From: Bog-473 sp036502025 | Lineage (GTDB): Bacteria; Actinomycetota; Acidimicrobiia; Acidimicrobiales; RAAP-2 | Assembly (NCBI GenBank): GCA_036502025.1 | Contig: DASXZJ010000171.1 | Coordinates: forward strand, 1-64,000 | Reading direction: 5' to 3' | DNA length: 64,000 bases | Shown: positions 50,647-61,024 of the stretch, piece by piece | How the letters are laid out: each line of letters opens with the position of its first letter | Numbering within the stretch: position 1 is the first letter of the stretch | Position numbers and translations under genes: made by a program | The notes under the pieces: generated by a model | Database searches by the model: none | Told to the model about the DNA's origin: nothing | Seen by the model: only the letters and a program-made list of their open reading frames with translations

Positions 50647-51840
50647 TTGCCCGACATCGGCTGGTACGCGCTGGTGCTGGTGGTGGCAGCCGGCGCCACC
50701 GCCATCCTCACCGTCCCGGCCCGCCGCCTGTCGGTCCGGGTGGGCTACGTGGCCATGCCCAACGAGCGCAACATGCACACCAAGCCGATCCCCTACGGGG
50801 GCGGGGCGGCCATGTTCCTCGGCTTCCTGGTGGCCGTGCTGGCGGCGGCGGCCATCCCGGCCTTCCACTCGGTCTTCACCGACTCCCCCGAGATGCTGGG
50901 CGTGGTGCTGGCCGGAGGCGCCATGTTCGCCGTCGGCCTGATCGACGACGTCCGGGACATGTCGGCCCCGGCCAAGATGGCCGGCCAGGTGCTGGCGGCC
51001 AGCATCCTCTACTTCCTCGGCGTGACCATGTACGAGCTCAAGGTCCCCCTGGCCGGGTTCATCGTGCTGACCCCGGGCATCATCCCGCTCATCACGGCGG
51101 CGTGGGTCATCGCGCTGACCAACGCCATCAACTTCATTGACGGGCTGGATGGCCTGGCCGCCGGCGTGGTGGCCATCGGGGGCGGCGCGCTGGCTATCTA
51201 CGGACTGCGCCTGACCGGGCTGGGCCTGCTGCCGGGCGACAACATCGGCCCCCTGGTGGCGGTCATCGCCACCGGCATCTGCCTGGGCTTCCTCCCCTTC
51301 AACTTCCACCCGGCCCGGCTGTTCATGGGCGACGCCGGGGCCCACTTCCTGGGCATCCTCATGGCCGCCTCGACCACCGTCATCGGGGGCCGCGTCCCTA
51401 CCTCGGGACCCGTCACCGGCGTGACCTACTTCTTCTTCGCCCCGCTGTTCATCCCCTTCTTCATCCTCGGGGTGCCGATCGTCGACATGGCCTTCGCCTT
51501 CGTCCGCCGGACCGCCCGGGGTCTGCCTTTCCACACCCCCGACAAGGAGCACATCCACCACCGCCTGCTCCGGCTGGGCCACGGTCCCCGCCGGACCGTC
51601 CTGATCCTGTGGGCCTGGACGGCCATCCTCTCGGGATTCCTCCTGTTCCCGCTGTTCGTGCACCAGGTCAACGCCATCATCCCGCTGGGGGCGGCGGCCC
51701 TCGGGGTGGGCCTCTACACCCTCTTCCATCCCGGGTTGCGCAAGGGCAACGGGGACCCCTCGGAGAACGGCACCGGGGTGGTGCGGCCCCCGGGCTCGGC
51801 GGAGGGCGACCGGGCCGCCGAAGTGGTCCATTTGCCCTGA
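50647..51840 (+). CDS. Undecaprenyl-phosphate N-acetylglucosaminyl-1-phosphate transferase (WecA/Rfe-like)
   Basis: A 397-residue polytopic membrane protein of the MraY/WecA family with about ten helices. Motifs are MPNERNMHTKPIPYGGG, the Asp pair in LIDDVRDMSAPAKM, NAINFIDGLDGLAAG, FLPFNFHPARLFMGDAGAHFLG and the HIHHRLLRLGH loop. It loads a sugar-1-phosphate onto polyprenyl phosphate to begin cell-envelope glycans; in mycobacteria the equivalent starts the arabinogalactan linker. The start is TTG at 50647, three bases after the glyA stop. Its place just before the atp genes is conserved. Confidence 0.92.
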   Translation: MPDIGWYALVLVVAAGATAILTVPARRLSVRVGYVAMPNERNMHTKPIPYGGGAAMFLGFLVAVLAAAAIPAFHSVFTDSPEMLGVVLAGGAMFAVGLIDDVRDMSAPAKMAGQVLAASILYFLGVTMYELKVPLAGFIVLTPGIIPLITAAWVIALTNAINFIDGLDGLAAGVVAIGGGALAIYGLRLTGLGLLPGDNIGPLVAVIATGICLGFLPFNFHPARLFMGDAGAHFLGILMAASTTVIGGRVPTSGPVTGVTYFFFAPLFIPFFILGVPIVDMAFAFVRRTARGLPFHTPDKEHIHHRLLRLGHGPRRTVLILWAWTAILSGFLLFPLFVHQVNAIIPLGAAALGVGLYTLFHPGLRKGNGDPSENGTGVVRPPGSAEGDRAAEVVHLP

Positions 51841-52024
51841 ATTCCGTTTGGACGGGAAACGGACACAGATGCGATGATGACGCCTGTGTACCCCGTCCAC
51901 CTCGCCTCGTCCGGTAGTGCCCACGCGGGCTGCCGGCCGACGGACTCCCACGCGCCACGCACCGCGTAAAGGGGAGGAAGTCGCATGCGTGGTCAAGTGA
52001 GCGTCGTCGTGCGCGCCCGGTCCG
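51841..52024 (+). promoter_or_regulatory. Leader region of the ATP synthase operon
   Basis: This 184-base gap holds a TTGGAC (51849-51854) that could be a -35 element, and near its end GGGGAGGA (51974-51981) placed ideally before an ATG at 51985. That ATG opens a frame different from the real AtpZ-like gene, so it may encode a leader peptide, or the strong ribosome site may serve the GTG at 52025 indirectly. Confidence 0.35.
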
Positions 52025-52276
52025 GTGACGGAACCGGGGCCCGAGCAGCCCGAACCGGCATCAGGGGGGACCGGCGGGCCCAAACCGCTGCCCAGCGCGG
52101 CCGCCTTCCTCGGCATGGGGCTCTCGGCCGCGGTCTGCGTGGCCATCGGGGTGGGGCTCGGCGTCTGGGGCGACAGTGCCTGGCACACCTCGCCGCTGTG
52201 CCTCATGATCGGGCTCGCGCTCGGTCTGGTGGCCGCGGTGGCCCTGGTCGTGACGCAGATCAGGGAGTACCTGTAG
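52025..52276 (+). CDS. AtpZ/AtpI-like small membrane protein
   Basis: An 83-residue protein with a Pro/Gly-rich N-terminal tail and two hydrophobic helices (about 24-46 and 56-76): FLGMGLSAAVCVAIGVGLGVWGD-type, then MIGLALGLVAAVALV. The size and position ahead of the ATP synthase genes match AtpZ/AtpI-family assembly or Mg/Ca transport helpers. The start is GTG. Family assignment rests mainly on topology and context. Confidence 0.7.
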   Translation: MTEPGPEQPEPASGGTGGPKPLPSAAAFLGMGLSAAVCVAIGVGLGVWGDSAWHTSPLCLMIGLALGLVAAVALVVTQIREYL

Positions 52277-52298
52277 CAGCGGCAAGCCGGTCGCGGTG

Positions 52299-52709
52299 AT
52301 GTCCGGACTCTCCGACCTCGAGGGCACCGCGCTGGCCAAGGTGCTGCGCCGCACCGTGGTGTCGGCGCTCATCGCCGGAGGCGGTGCCATCGTCGTCACC
52401 CTCTTCCTCTCCGAGCCGCTGGCCGCCGTCGGCATCGTGCTCGGCCTCGGCATGGCCGTACTGAATTTCCGCTTCCTCGACGCCGGCGTGGCCAAGCTCC
52501 AGACCAAGGGTGAGACCGATCGCAAGGTCCTGCGCCGGGCCATGGGCACCAAGACCGTCACCCGCCTCGGCGTCATCACGGTGATCGCCGTCGGACTGCT
52601 GTTCCTCAACGGCCCGCTGGGCATCGGCAGTGTGGTCGGCCTCGTCATCTTCCAGATCTTCTTCGTGCTCAACGTGGGCCGCGTGGTCGTGTCCCAGGGC
52701 ATCCAATGA
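52299..52709 (+). CDS. AtpI-like ATP synthase assembly protein
   Basis: A 136-residue membrane protein with four predicted helices (for example SALIAGGGAIVVTLFL, AVGIVLGLGMAVLNFRFL, VITVIAVGLLFL, VVGLVIFQIFFVLNV). It sits between the AtpZ-like gene and atpB, as the mycobacterial Rv1303-type protein does. Its stop overlaps the atpB start by ATGA. ATpI proteins help assemble the c-ring. GTG at 52296 is an alternative start. Confidence 0.72.
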   Translation: MSGLSDLEGTALAKVLRRTVVSALIAGGGAIVVTLFLSEPLAAVGIVLGLGMAVLNFRFLDAGVAKLQTKGETDRKVLRRAMGTKTVTRLGVITVIAVGLLFLNGPLGIGSVVGLVIFQIFFVLNVGRVVVSQGIQ

Positions 52710-53434
52710 TCGCTCTCCTGGCCGGCGGCACCATCACGATCGGTGACCACCGCGGCGTGGTGCACATACCGGGGTTGGGCACGGTCGATCTCGATGTCGT
52801 GTGGACATCGGCCATTGCCGCCGCCGTCATCATCACGCTCGGTCTCCTGATGGTGAGAAAGGTCACGTCGGGGGTGCCGGGCAAGCTCCAGCTGTTCTGG
52901 GAGACCATCACCGAACAGGTGACCGATCTCACCGATTCGGCCATCGGGCCCCAGGGCCGGAAGTTCGTCGGCCTCGGGGTGACGATCTTCTTCTTCATCC
53001 TTTTCTGTAACTGGATCGCCTTCATTCCCACCGGCGATCCCGGTTGGTTCCCGCCGCCGACCTCAGACGTCAACCTTCCCCTGGCCATGGCCGTGGTCGT
53101 GGTGGCGCTGCTGCACTACCAGTCGATCAAGGCGAGGGGCCTGAAGAAGTACTTCAAGCACTACGCCACGCCTTATGGCGTCATGACCCCCATCAACGTC
53201 ATTGAGGAGATCACCAAGCCGATCACCCTCACCTTCCGACTCTTCGGGAACATCTTCTCGGGTCTGCTCATGATCAGCGTGATCGTCACCCTGCTCCCGG
53301 TCTACGCCTCATGGATCGGCCTGGTGATCTGGAAGCCGTTCGACGAGCTGTTCATCGGGGCCATCCAGGCCTTCATATTCGCTCTACTGACCATCATCTA
53401 CCTGGGCTTGGGGATGAGCACAGATGAGCACTGA
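52706..53434 (+). CDS. atpB: ATP synthase Fo subunit a
   Basis: A 242-residue membrane subunit forming the proton half-channels. The essential Arg is in ITLTFRLFGNIFSG (about residue 177), and FNWIAFIPTGDPGWFPPPTSD and AFIFALLTIIYLG are typical. Five or six helices are visible. The ATGA start overlaps the AtpI-like gene. It is the first structural gene of the operon a-c-b-b-delta-alpha-gamma-beta-epsilon. Confidence 0.96.
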   Translation: MIALLAGGTITIGDHRGVVHIPGLGTVDLDVVWTSAIAAAVIITLGLLMVRKVTSGVPGKLQLFWETITEQVTDLTDSAIGPQGRKFVGLGVTIFFFILFCNWIAFIPTGDPGWFPPPTSDVNLPLAMAVVVVALLHYQSIKARGLKKYFKHYATPYGVMTPINVIEEITKPITLTFRLFGNIFSGLLMISVIVTLLPVYASWIGLVIWKPFDELFIGAIQAFIFALLTIIYLGLGMSTDEH

Positions 53435-53473
53435 TCACATTCACTTCAAATTCTCGACAAAGGAGAAGGACTA

Positions 53474-53746
53474 ATGGCAGCAGACACAATGGAAGGTGCC
53501 GTCCGCATTGCCGGCGCGCTGGTCGGCGGTGGCATGGCGCTGGGCGGCGGTGCCATCGGCGCGGCGGTCGGTGACGGCCTGGCCGGTTCGCAGACCATCG
53601 CCGCCATCGCCCGCCAGCCGGAGATCGAAGCCAAGGCCCGCCAGTACTTCTTCATCACGGTGGGCCTGGTGGAGGCCATGTACTTCATCAACCTGCTCTT
53701 CATGGTGGTCTTCGTCTACGTCTTCGCGGCCAAGGCCGTCAAGTAA
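53474..53746 (+). CDS. atpE: ATP synthase Fo subunit c
   Basis: A 90-residue two-helix proteolipid of the rotor ring. The N-terminal helix is Gly/Ala-rich (GALVGGGMALGGGAIGAAVGD), the loop has AIARQPE, and the proton-carrying Glu is in TVGLVEAMYFINLL (about residue 65). ATG 53474 follows AAAGGAGAAGG, a strong ribosome site as needed for this high-copy subunit. Confidence 0.97.
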   Translation: MAADTMEGAVRIAGALVGGGMALGGGAIGAAVGDGLAGSQTIAAIARQPEIEAKARQYFFITVGLVEAMYFINLLFMVVFVYVFAAKAVK

Positions 53747-53812
53747 CCATCGGGCTGGGTCCAACCCCGTCCGCCGTCAACACCGGATTGCCATCCGGAG
53801 ACCGAGAGCATC

Positions 53813-54349
53813 GTGACCGCTGGAATATTCATCCTCCCCAACGCGACGTTCATCTTCCAATTGATCATCTTCCTCGTGCTGGTCTACGTGATCGGGAGGA
53901 AGGTCATCCCCCGGATCAACGCGGCGCTGGCGCAGCGCCAGGAGCGGATCCGCTCCTCGCTCGACGCCGCCGATCAGGCGCGCGCCGACGCGGTGGCGGC
54001 CGACGACGAGCGTCGGGCCGTGCTCGAGGAGGCCCGGCATTCGGCCCGCGAGGTGGTGGCCGAGGCCAACCGGACCGCCGAAGCGGTGCGGGTCGACTTC
54101 CAGACCCGGGGCCAGGCGGAGTACGAGCGCATGGTGGGCCGGGCCGAGGCCGAGGTAGCCCTGGCCCGCCAGCGCGCCGTTGACGAAGCAGCCAACCGCG
54201 TGGGTGAGATGGCCATGGATGTGGTCGAGCGCGTGGTCGGGCGAAAGGTCAGTGTCGAGGCTCACCGGGACCTGATTGCCGAAGCGGTCAGTGCCCTTCG
54301 TTCCGACGCCGCCGACGCCGCCGCCACTGGCTCGGGGGCGCGCCAGTGA
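53813..54349 (+). CDS. atpF: ATP synthase Fo subunit b (first copy)
   Basis: A 178-residue b subunit: an N-terminal membrane helix (IFQLIIFLVLVYVIG, about 13-28), then a long charged helical stalk (QRQERIRSSLDAADQARADA onward). GTG start. Its C-terminal two thirds are strongly similar to the next gene (both have EANRTAEAVR-type, ALARQRAV, VERV and LIAEAVSALR segments and end in GARQ). The last bases overlap the second copy's start by GTGA. Confidence 0.93.
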   Translation: MTAGIFILPNATFIFQLIIFLVLVYVIGRKVIPRINAALAQRQERIRSSLDAADQARADAVAADDERRAVLEEARHSAREVVAEANRTAEAVRVDFQTRGQAEYERMVGRAEAEVALARQRAVDEAANRVGEMAMDVVERVVGRKVSVEAHRDLIAEAVSALRSDAADAAATGSGARQ

Positions 54350-54855
54350 AGAACTTCATCGTCGAGGTCGTTGTCTTCCTCGTCCTGACCTTCCTCATCG
54401 GGAGGAAGGTCGGCCCGATGATCAAGACGGCCATGGAGAAGACACAGGAGAAGATCCGGGCCTCGCTCGAAGCGGCCGACCAGGCGGCCGCTGACGCGGC
54501 GGCCGCCGACGACGAGCGCCACCACAAGCTGGAGGAGGCCCGTCAGAGCGCGCAGGAGATCCTGGCCCAGGCCAACCGGACGGCCGAGGCGGTGCGCACC
54601 GGCGCCCAGGCCCGGGGCCAAACGGACTACGAGCGCATCGTGGGCGGGGCCGAGGTCGAGGTGGCGCTGGCCCGTCAGCGTGCCGTCGAAGAAGCGGCGA
54701 GCCGTCTGGGCCAGATCGTCATGGATCTGGTCGAGCGCGTGATCACCCGTGAGGTGAGCGCCGAGGCGCACCACGAGCTCATTGCCGAAGCGGTCAGCGC
54801 CCTGCGCGCCGACGCCACCGGCGGCGCGGCTGCCACTTCGGGGGCCCGCCAGTGA
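54346..54855 (+). CDS. atpF: ATP synthase Fo subunit b (second copy)
   Basis: A 169-residue paralogue of the preceding b subunit. The membrane helix VEVVVFLVLTFLIGRKVGP is at the very N-terminus, followed by the stalk (TAMEKTQEKIRASLEAADQ). Similarity to the first copy increases toward the C-terminus, consistent with tandem duplication or gene conversion. The two may form a b/b' heterodimeric stalk as in cyanobacteria. GTG start overlaps the upstream stop, and the 3' end overlaps atpH by GTGA. Confidence 0.93.
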   Translation: MKNFIVEVVVFLVLTFLIGRKVGPMIKTAMEKTQEKIRASLEAADQAAADAAAADDERHHKLEEARQSAQEILAQANRTAEAVRTGAQARGQTDYERIVGGAEVEVALARQRAVEEAASRLGQIVMDLVERVITREVSAEAHHELIAEAVSALRADATGGAAATSGARQ

Positions 54856-55810
54856 ATCCCGCCCTGCAGGGGTACGCCGCGGCGGTGGTCGAGTCCGCCG
54901 GTTCCGGGGGCCATGCGCTCGGCGACCTGGCCCACGATCTCGAATCGATTGAGCAACTGGTCCTGGCCAACGCGACGCTGCGGTCGGCGCTCACCGACAC
55001 CGCCGTGCGTGGGGCCGTCCGACGGGCCGTCCTGCTCGATCTCCTGGCCGGCAAGGTATCCGAGCCGGCCCGCCGGCTGGCCGCCTTCGCCAGCTCGGCG
55101 GTGCGGGCGCCCGAGGTACCCGCCGCCCTGGGCTGGGTGGCCGCCCAGGCGCGTCACGCCGCCGAAGGGCAGGAGTTGACCCAGCCGCCGCTGAGCCTGA
55201 CCCAGTCCCGTGACCGGGTCGGTGGCTACGCCACGGCCGTCTTGGAGGACAGCTCCACGGCGCAGCTGGAGTCGATGGAGGACGAGCTCTTCCGGTTCGC
55301 CCGGATCGTCGCCGACACCCCGGCCCTGCGGGCCGCGCTGGTCGATCGCAACCTGTCCGTCGAGGCCCGGCAGGACCTGGCCACCCAGCTGCTCGAGGGC
55401 AAGGTGGAGGCCGGCACCGTGTCGCTGGTGCGATTCGCCGTGGCCGGCGGGCGCTCCCGCGACATCGTGGGCACCCTGGACTGGCTGGTCGAGCAAACGG
55501 CCAAGGCCCGGGGCTGGCGCATCGCCCGGGTTCGTTCGGCGGCGCTGATCGAAGAGGGTCAGCAGACGACGCTGTCGCAGTCCCTGGCCACCCTGGCGGG
55601 CGCCCCGGTCGAGCTGCAGGTCGTCATCGACCCGCGGTTGCTGAGCGGCGCCGTCATTCAGATCGGCGACCTCCAAGTGGATGCCAGCGCACGAGGAAAG
55701 ATCGACGCCTTGCGGGAGCACCTCTTGCCCGGAGGGTGGGAGGACAGTGGATTTCACGCCGCGACATCGCGGCCGAGGGGCACGACGACACCGACAAAGG
55801 GAGCAGGTTG

Positions 55811-55811
<1 letters not shown>
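54852..55811 (+). CDS. atpH: ATP synthase F1 subunit delta, long form with repeated N-terminal domain
   Basis: A 319-residue delta (OSCP) subunit, far longer than the usual 180. Residues 1-100 (LQGYAAAVVESAG, LRSALTDTAVRGAVRRAVLL, LLAGKVSEPARR) and 118-225 (VGGYATAVLEDSS, LRAALVDRNLSVEARQDLAT, LLEGKVEAGTVS) look like two copies of the helical domain. The C-terminal domain (VELQVVIDPRLLSGAVIQIGD) is single. Extra N-terminal delta sequence is known in other actinobacteria. The stop shares one base with atpA (TGATG). The last 30 residues are a disordered tail. Confidence 0.9.
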
Positions 55812-57334
<1,523 letters not shown>

Positions 57335-57337
57335 CCG

Positions 57338-58255
57338 ATGGCCGGAGGCCAAGAGCGCGTCCTGCGGCGCCGCATCCGCAGCGTGCAGTCCACCAGGAAG
57401 ATCACCAAGGCCATGGAGCTGATCGCCGCCTCGCGCATCGTGCGCGCCCAGGCGCGCATCGCGGCCAACCGGCCCTACCGGGCCGGCATGGAGAAGATCC
57501 TGCGGGAGACCGCGCTGGCCGACCCGACGGCGGCCCAGAAGCTGCTCGGGACGCCCGAGGCCCCCGCCCGCGTCGGCATCCTGGCCATCGTGGGCGACCG
57601 CGGCCTGGCCGGGTCCTACAACTCGGGCGTGCTGCGGGCCACCGAGCGCCTGGTGGCTGAGCACGCCCGCAACGGGGTCGAGGTCACGCTGTGGACCGTG
57701 GGCAAGAAGGCCCCGGGCTACTTCCGCTACCGCGGCGTCGAGATGGCGCGCTCGTTCGCCGGCATCGCCGATCGGCCCGAGTTCGCCGACGCCCGGGCCG
57801 TGGCGGCGACCGTGACGGGACCCTTCGTGGCCGGCGAGATGGACCTGGTCCAGATGGTCTCGACCCGATTCATCTCCGCCGGCACCCAGCGGGTGCAGAC
57901 GCTGCAGATGCTGCCCCTCCCGCTCCCCGAGGAAGAGGAGGGGGGCGACAGCCGGCTGGACGACATGCCCGCCGGCACCGTGGGCTACACCGAGTTCGAG
58001 CCTGAGCCGGCCACGTTGCTGGCCAAGCTGGCCCCCCAGGCGGCCGAGTCCGAGATCTTCTCGGCCCTGCTCGAAGGGTCGGCCTCCTTCTTCACCGCCC
58101 AGCAACGGGCCATGGCCGCGGCGACGGAGAACGCCGATGAGCTCGTCCGCACCCTGACCCGCGTCATGAACCGCGCCCGTCAGGACTCCATCACCACCGA
58201 GATCATGGAAATCGTGGGCGGCGCCGAGGCGCTCCGCCAGTCGAAGGGAGCTTGA
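57338..58255 (+). CDS. atpG: ATP synthase F1 subunit gamma
   Basis: A 305-residue central rotor shaft. The N-terminal helix RRRIRSVQSTRKITKAMELI and the C-terminal helix ATENADELVRTLTRVMNRARQ (with the conserved switch region DSITTEIMEIVGGAEAL) are clear, with GDRGLAGSYNSGV in the middle domain. The start is three bases after atpA. Confidence 0.96.
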   Translation: MAGGQERVLRRRIRSVQSTRKITKAMELIAASRIVRAQARIAANRPYRAGMEKILRETALADPTAAQKLLGTPEAPARVGILAIVGDRGLAGSYNSGVLRATERLVAEHARNGVEVTLWTVGKKAPGYFRYRGVEMARSFAGIADRPEFADARAVAATVTGPFVAGEMDLVQMVSTRFISAGTQRVQTLQMLPLPLPEEEEGGDSRLDDMPAGTVGYTEFEPEPATLLAKLAPQAAESEIFSALLEGSASFFTAQQRAMAAATENADELVRTLTRVMNRARQDSITTEIMEIVGGAEALRQSKGA

Positions 58256-58260
58256 CCGCA

Positions 58261-59715
58261 ATGACCACCACCGCAAGCCAGGACACCGTCCCGGCGGGCA
58301 CGCTGGAAGACGGCCGCATCGTCTCCATCGCCGGGCCCGTCGTCGACGTGGAGTTCCCGCCCCACGCGCTGCCCGAGATCAACCACGCCGTGGAGTTCAC
58401 CATCGAGCTCGACGGGACCACCAACGTGGTCACCGCCGAGGTGGCCCAGCAGATCGGCGACGGCCGGGTGCGCTGCATCTGCATGCAGCAGACCGACGGG
58501 CTGGTACGGGGTGCCCCCGTGCGCAACCTGGGTCGTGGCATCACCGTGCCGGTGGGCAACGCCGTGCTCGGGCACGTCTTCAACGTGCTGGGCCAGCCGC
58601 TGGACACCGACTCGATCGAGGGGATCGACGACTACTGGGAGATCCACCGCAGCGCGCCGGCCTTCGACCAGCTCGAGCCGCGCTCGGTGATGTTCGAGAC
58701 CGGGATCAAGGTGGTCGACCTCCTGGAGCCCTATGTCCAGGGTGGGAAGATCGGCCTCTTCGGCGGGGCCGGCGTGGGCAAGACCGTCATCATCCAGGAG
58801 ATGATCCACCGGGTTGCCCAGCAGCACGGTGGGGTCTCGGTCTTCGCCGGCGTGGGGGAGCGCACCCGCGAGGGCACCGACATGTGGCTCGAGATGCAGG
58901 AGTCCGGGGTCATCGACAAGGCCGCCCTGGTCTACGGCCAGATGGACGAGCCCCCGGGCGTGCGCCTGCGGGTCGGCCTGGCCGCGCTGACCATGGCCGA
59001 ATACTTCCGTGACGTGCAGAACCAGGACGTGCTGCTCTTCGTGGACAACATCTTCCGCTTCGTCCAGGCCGGGTCGGAAGTCTCGACCCTGCTGGGCCGC
59101 ATGCCTTCGGCCGTGGGCTACCAGCCCACCCTGGCCGACGAGATGGGTGAGCTCCAGGAGCGCATCACCTCCACCAAGGGCAAGTCGATCACCTCGCTCC
59201 AAGCGGTCTACGTCCCGGCGGACGACTACACCGATCCGGCGCCCTTCACCACCTTCACCCACCTCGACGCCACCACCGAGCTGTCCCGCCAGATCGCCGC
59301 GCTGGGCATCTACCCGGCGGTGGACCCGTTGGCCTCGACGTCGAACATCCTGGCGCCCGAGATCGTGGGCGAGCGCCACTACGCCGTGGCCCGGAGGGTC
59401 CAGGAGGTGCTGCAGCGTTACAAGGAGCTGCAGGACATCATCGCCATCCTCGGCATGGACGAGCTCTCCGAGGAGGACCGGGTGACGGTGACCCGGGCCC
59501 GCAAGATCCAGCGGTTCCTGTCCCAGCCGTTCTTCGTGGCCGAGGTCTTCACCGGCGTGCCCGGGATCTTCGTGCCGATCGACGAGACGGTCGAGTCGTT
59601 CGAGGCTCTGGTCAACGGCGACCTCGACAGCCTCCCCGAACAGGCCTTCCTCAACGTCGGTGGGGTCGAGTCGGTGCTGGCCAAGGCCAAGACGCTCCAG
59701 GACGAGGCGGGCTAG
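58261..59715 (+). CDS. atpD: ATP synthase F1 subunit beta
   Basis: A 484-residue catalytic subunit. Walker A GGAGVGKTVIIQEM, the catalytic-Glu stretch FAGVGERTREGTDMW, Walker B DVLLFVDNIFRFVQAGSEVS and ALQAVYVPADDYTDPAP are all present. ATG 58261 has GAAGGAG upstream; a TTG at 58252 is too close to it. The stop shares one base with the GTG of atpC. Confidence 0.97.
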   Translation: MTTTASQDTVPAGTLEDGRIVSIAGPVVDVEFPPHALPEINHAVEFTIELDGTTNVVTAEVAQQIGDGRVRCICMQQTDGLVRGAPVRNLGRGITVPVGNAVLGHVFNVLGQPLDTDSIEGIDDYWEIHRSAPAFDQLEPRSVMFETGIKVVDLLEPYVQGGKIGLFGGAGVGKTVIIQEMIHRVAQQHGGVSVFAGVGERTREGTDMWLEMQESGVIDKAALVYGQMDEPPGVRLRVGLAALTMAEYFRDVQNQDVLLFVDNIFRFVQAGSEVSTLLGRMPSAVGYQPTLADEMGELQERITSTKGKSITSLQAVYVPADDYTDPAPFTTFTHLDATTELSRQIAALGIYPAVDPLASTSNILAPEIVGERHYAVARRVQEVLQRYKELQDIIAILGMDELSEEDRVTVTRARKIQRFLSQPFFVAEVFTGVPGIFVPIDETVESFEALVNGDLDSLPEQAFLNVGGVESVLAKAKTLQDEAG

Positions 59716-60230
59716 TGGCCGACGGCGTCTTCGGGGTGGAGGTGGTCACGCCCGAGCAGTCGCTGGTCGCCGGCGGGGCCACCGCGGTCGTGCTGGCCAC
59801 CTCGGAGGGATCGCTCACCGTGCTGGACGGGCACACGCCCCTGGTCGGTGACGTGGCCCCCGGCGAAGTCAAGGTGGATCAGCCCGACGGCCCGCAACTG
59901 CGGCTGGCGGTCCACGGCGGTTTCGTCCAGGTCGACACCAGCCCCGGCGCGGCCGAAGGGCTGGCCGAGGGCGACGGTCCGCTGCCGGGGCTGTCGACCA
60001 GGGTCACCGTGCTGGCCGGGATCGCCGAGCTGTCCGAGGAGATCGACGTGCCGCGGGCCGAGGCGGCCCGTGAGGCGGCGGCGCAGCGGGTGAGCGAGCT
60101 CTCCTCGGGGCGGGTCGGCACATCCGACCAGTCCGAAGGGACAACCACCCCCGATGCCGCGTTGGCCGAGGCCGAGCAGGCGCTGGCCCGGGCCGAACTG
60201 CGCCTCAGCGTGGCGGCCGGCGGCGAGTAG
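59715..60230 (+). CDS. atpC: ATP synthase F1 subunit epsilon
   Basis: A 171-residue epsilon subunit. The beta-sandwich domain has FGVEVVTPEQSLVAGGATAVVL, GSLTVLDGHTPLVGDVAPGEV and AVHGGFVQVDT; the C-terminal helical part (AEAAREAAAQRVSEL, AEQALARAELRLSVA) is separated by a polar linker and is longer than usual. GTG start at the last base of the atpD stop. It ends the operon. Confidence 0.94.
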   Translation: MADGVFGVEVVTPEQSLVAGGATAVVLATSEGSLTVLDGHTPLVGDVAPGEVKVDQPDGPQLRLAVHGGFVQVDTSPGAAEGLAEGDGPLPGLSTRVTVLAGIAELSEEIDVPRAEAAREAAAQRVSELSSGRVGTSDQSEGTTTPDAALAEAEQALARAELRLSVAAGGE

Positions 60231-60288
60231 CGGAAGCCGAGAGGACGTCGGTCCGGGGCTCCCCGAATCGGCGCTAGGTTGACCCCAC

Positions 60289-60951
60289 GTGTGCTTTTCC
60301 CCTGAAGGCGACCTGGCCGGGGGTCTCGTCGTCACCACCATCGGGGTAGACGCCCTCCGACACCTGCGGGGCCGGAACAACTACCTCCTGCTGGCCGTCC
60401 TGCCCGTGATGCTGGGCGTGCACCAGCTCATCGAGACCTTCGTCTGGTGGTCCCTCCAGGGCCACGTGTCGCACACGATCGGACGGGTGGCCATGTGGGT
60501 CTACCTGGCCATCGCGCTGGTGGTGGTGCCGATCTTCGTCCCGGTGGCCGTTCTCAGCATCGAGCCCACGCCCCGGCGGCGGTGGGTCATCGCGCCGTTC
60601 GTGGTGCTGGGAATCGGGGTGGGCGTCGTGCTGCTGGTGGCCCTGCTCCGCGACACCGTCAGTGTCCAGCTCGGCCACTACCACCTCTCCTACAGCATCG
60701 GCCTGAGCGACGGTCTGTTGATCATCGGGCTGTACGTGGTGGCTACCTGCGCCCCCCTGCTCTTCTCGGGCTACCGCCACGTGGTGATCTTCGGCCTGGC
60801 CAACCTGGTGGCCGTGGTCATCCTGGCCCGCCTCACCGCCGACGGCTTCGCCTCGCTCTGGTGCTTCTACGCGGCCCTGGCCAGTGGCGCGATCACGCTC
60901 CACATGCGCTTCGCCAAGCCGCATCGAGCGCAGCCCTACGTCCTCACGTAG
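60289..60951 (+). CDS. DUF6629-type seven-helix membrane protein
   Basis: A 220-residue integral membrane protein that begins MCFSPEGDL, the MCFS-xxAD hallmark of the DUF6629 family. About seven hydrophobic segments are visible, with GVHQLIETFVWW and DGFASLWCFYAALASG as polar-aromatic patches between them. The start is GTG, with no strong ribosome site. The function of the family is unknown. It lies 58 bases after atpC. Confidence 0.75.
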   Translation: MCFSPEGDLAGGLVVTTIGVDALRHLRGRNNYLLLAVLPVMLGVHQLIETFVWWSLQGHVSHTIGRVAMWVYLAIALVVVPIFVPVAVLSIEPTPRRRWVIAPFVVLGIGVGVVLLVALLRDTVSVQLGHYHLSYSIGLSDGLLIIGLYVVATCAPLLFSGYRHVVIFGLANLVAVVILARLTADGFASLWCFYAALASGAITLHMRFAKPHRAQPYVLT

Positions 60952-61024
60952 CTCGACGGGTCGGTTGCGGCCCGTTGTCACCGGGTATCGCTACTCCGGG
61001 CGATCCGGCCTGGAGAGGAGACAG

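Noticed and set aside
49210..52206. A 998-codon open frame on the minus strand across rpiB, glyA and wecA
   Set aside because: It is a GC-bias shadow of three clear plus-strand genes, with a His/Gly/Arg-heavy composition and no domain motif.
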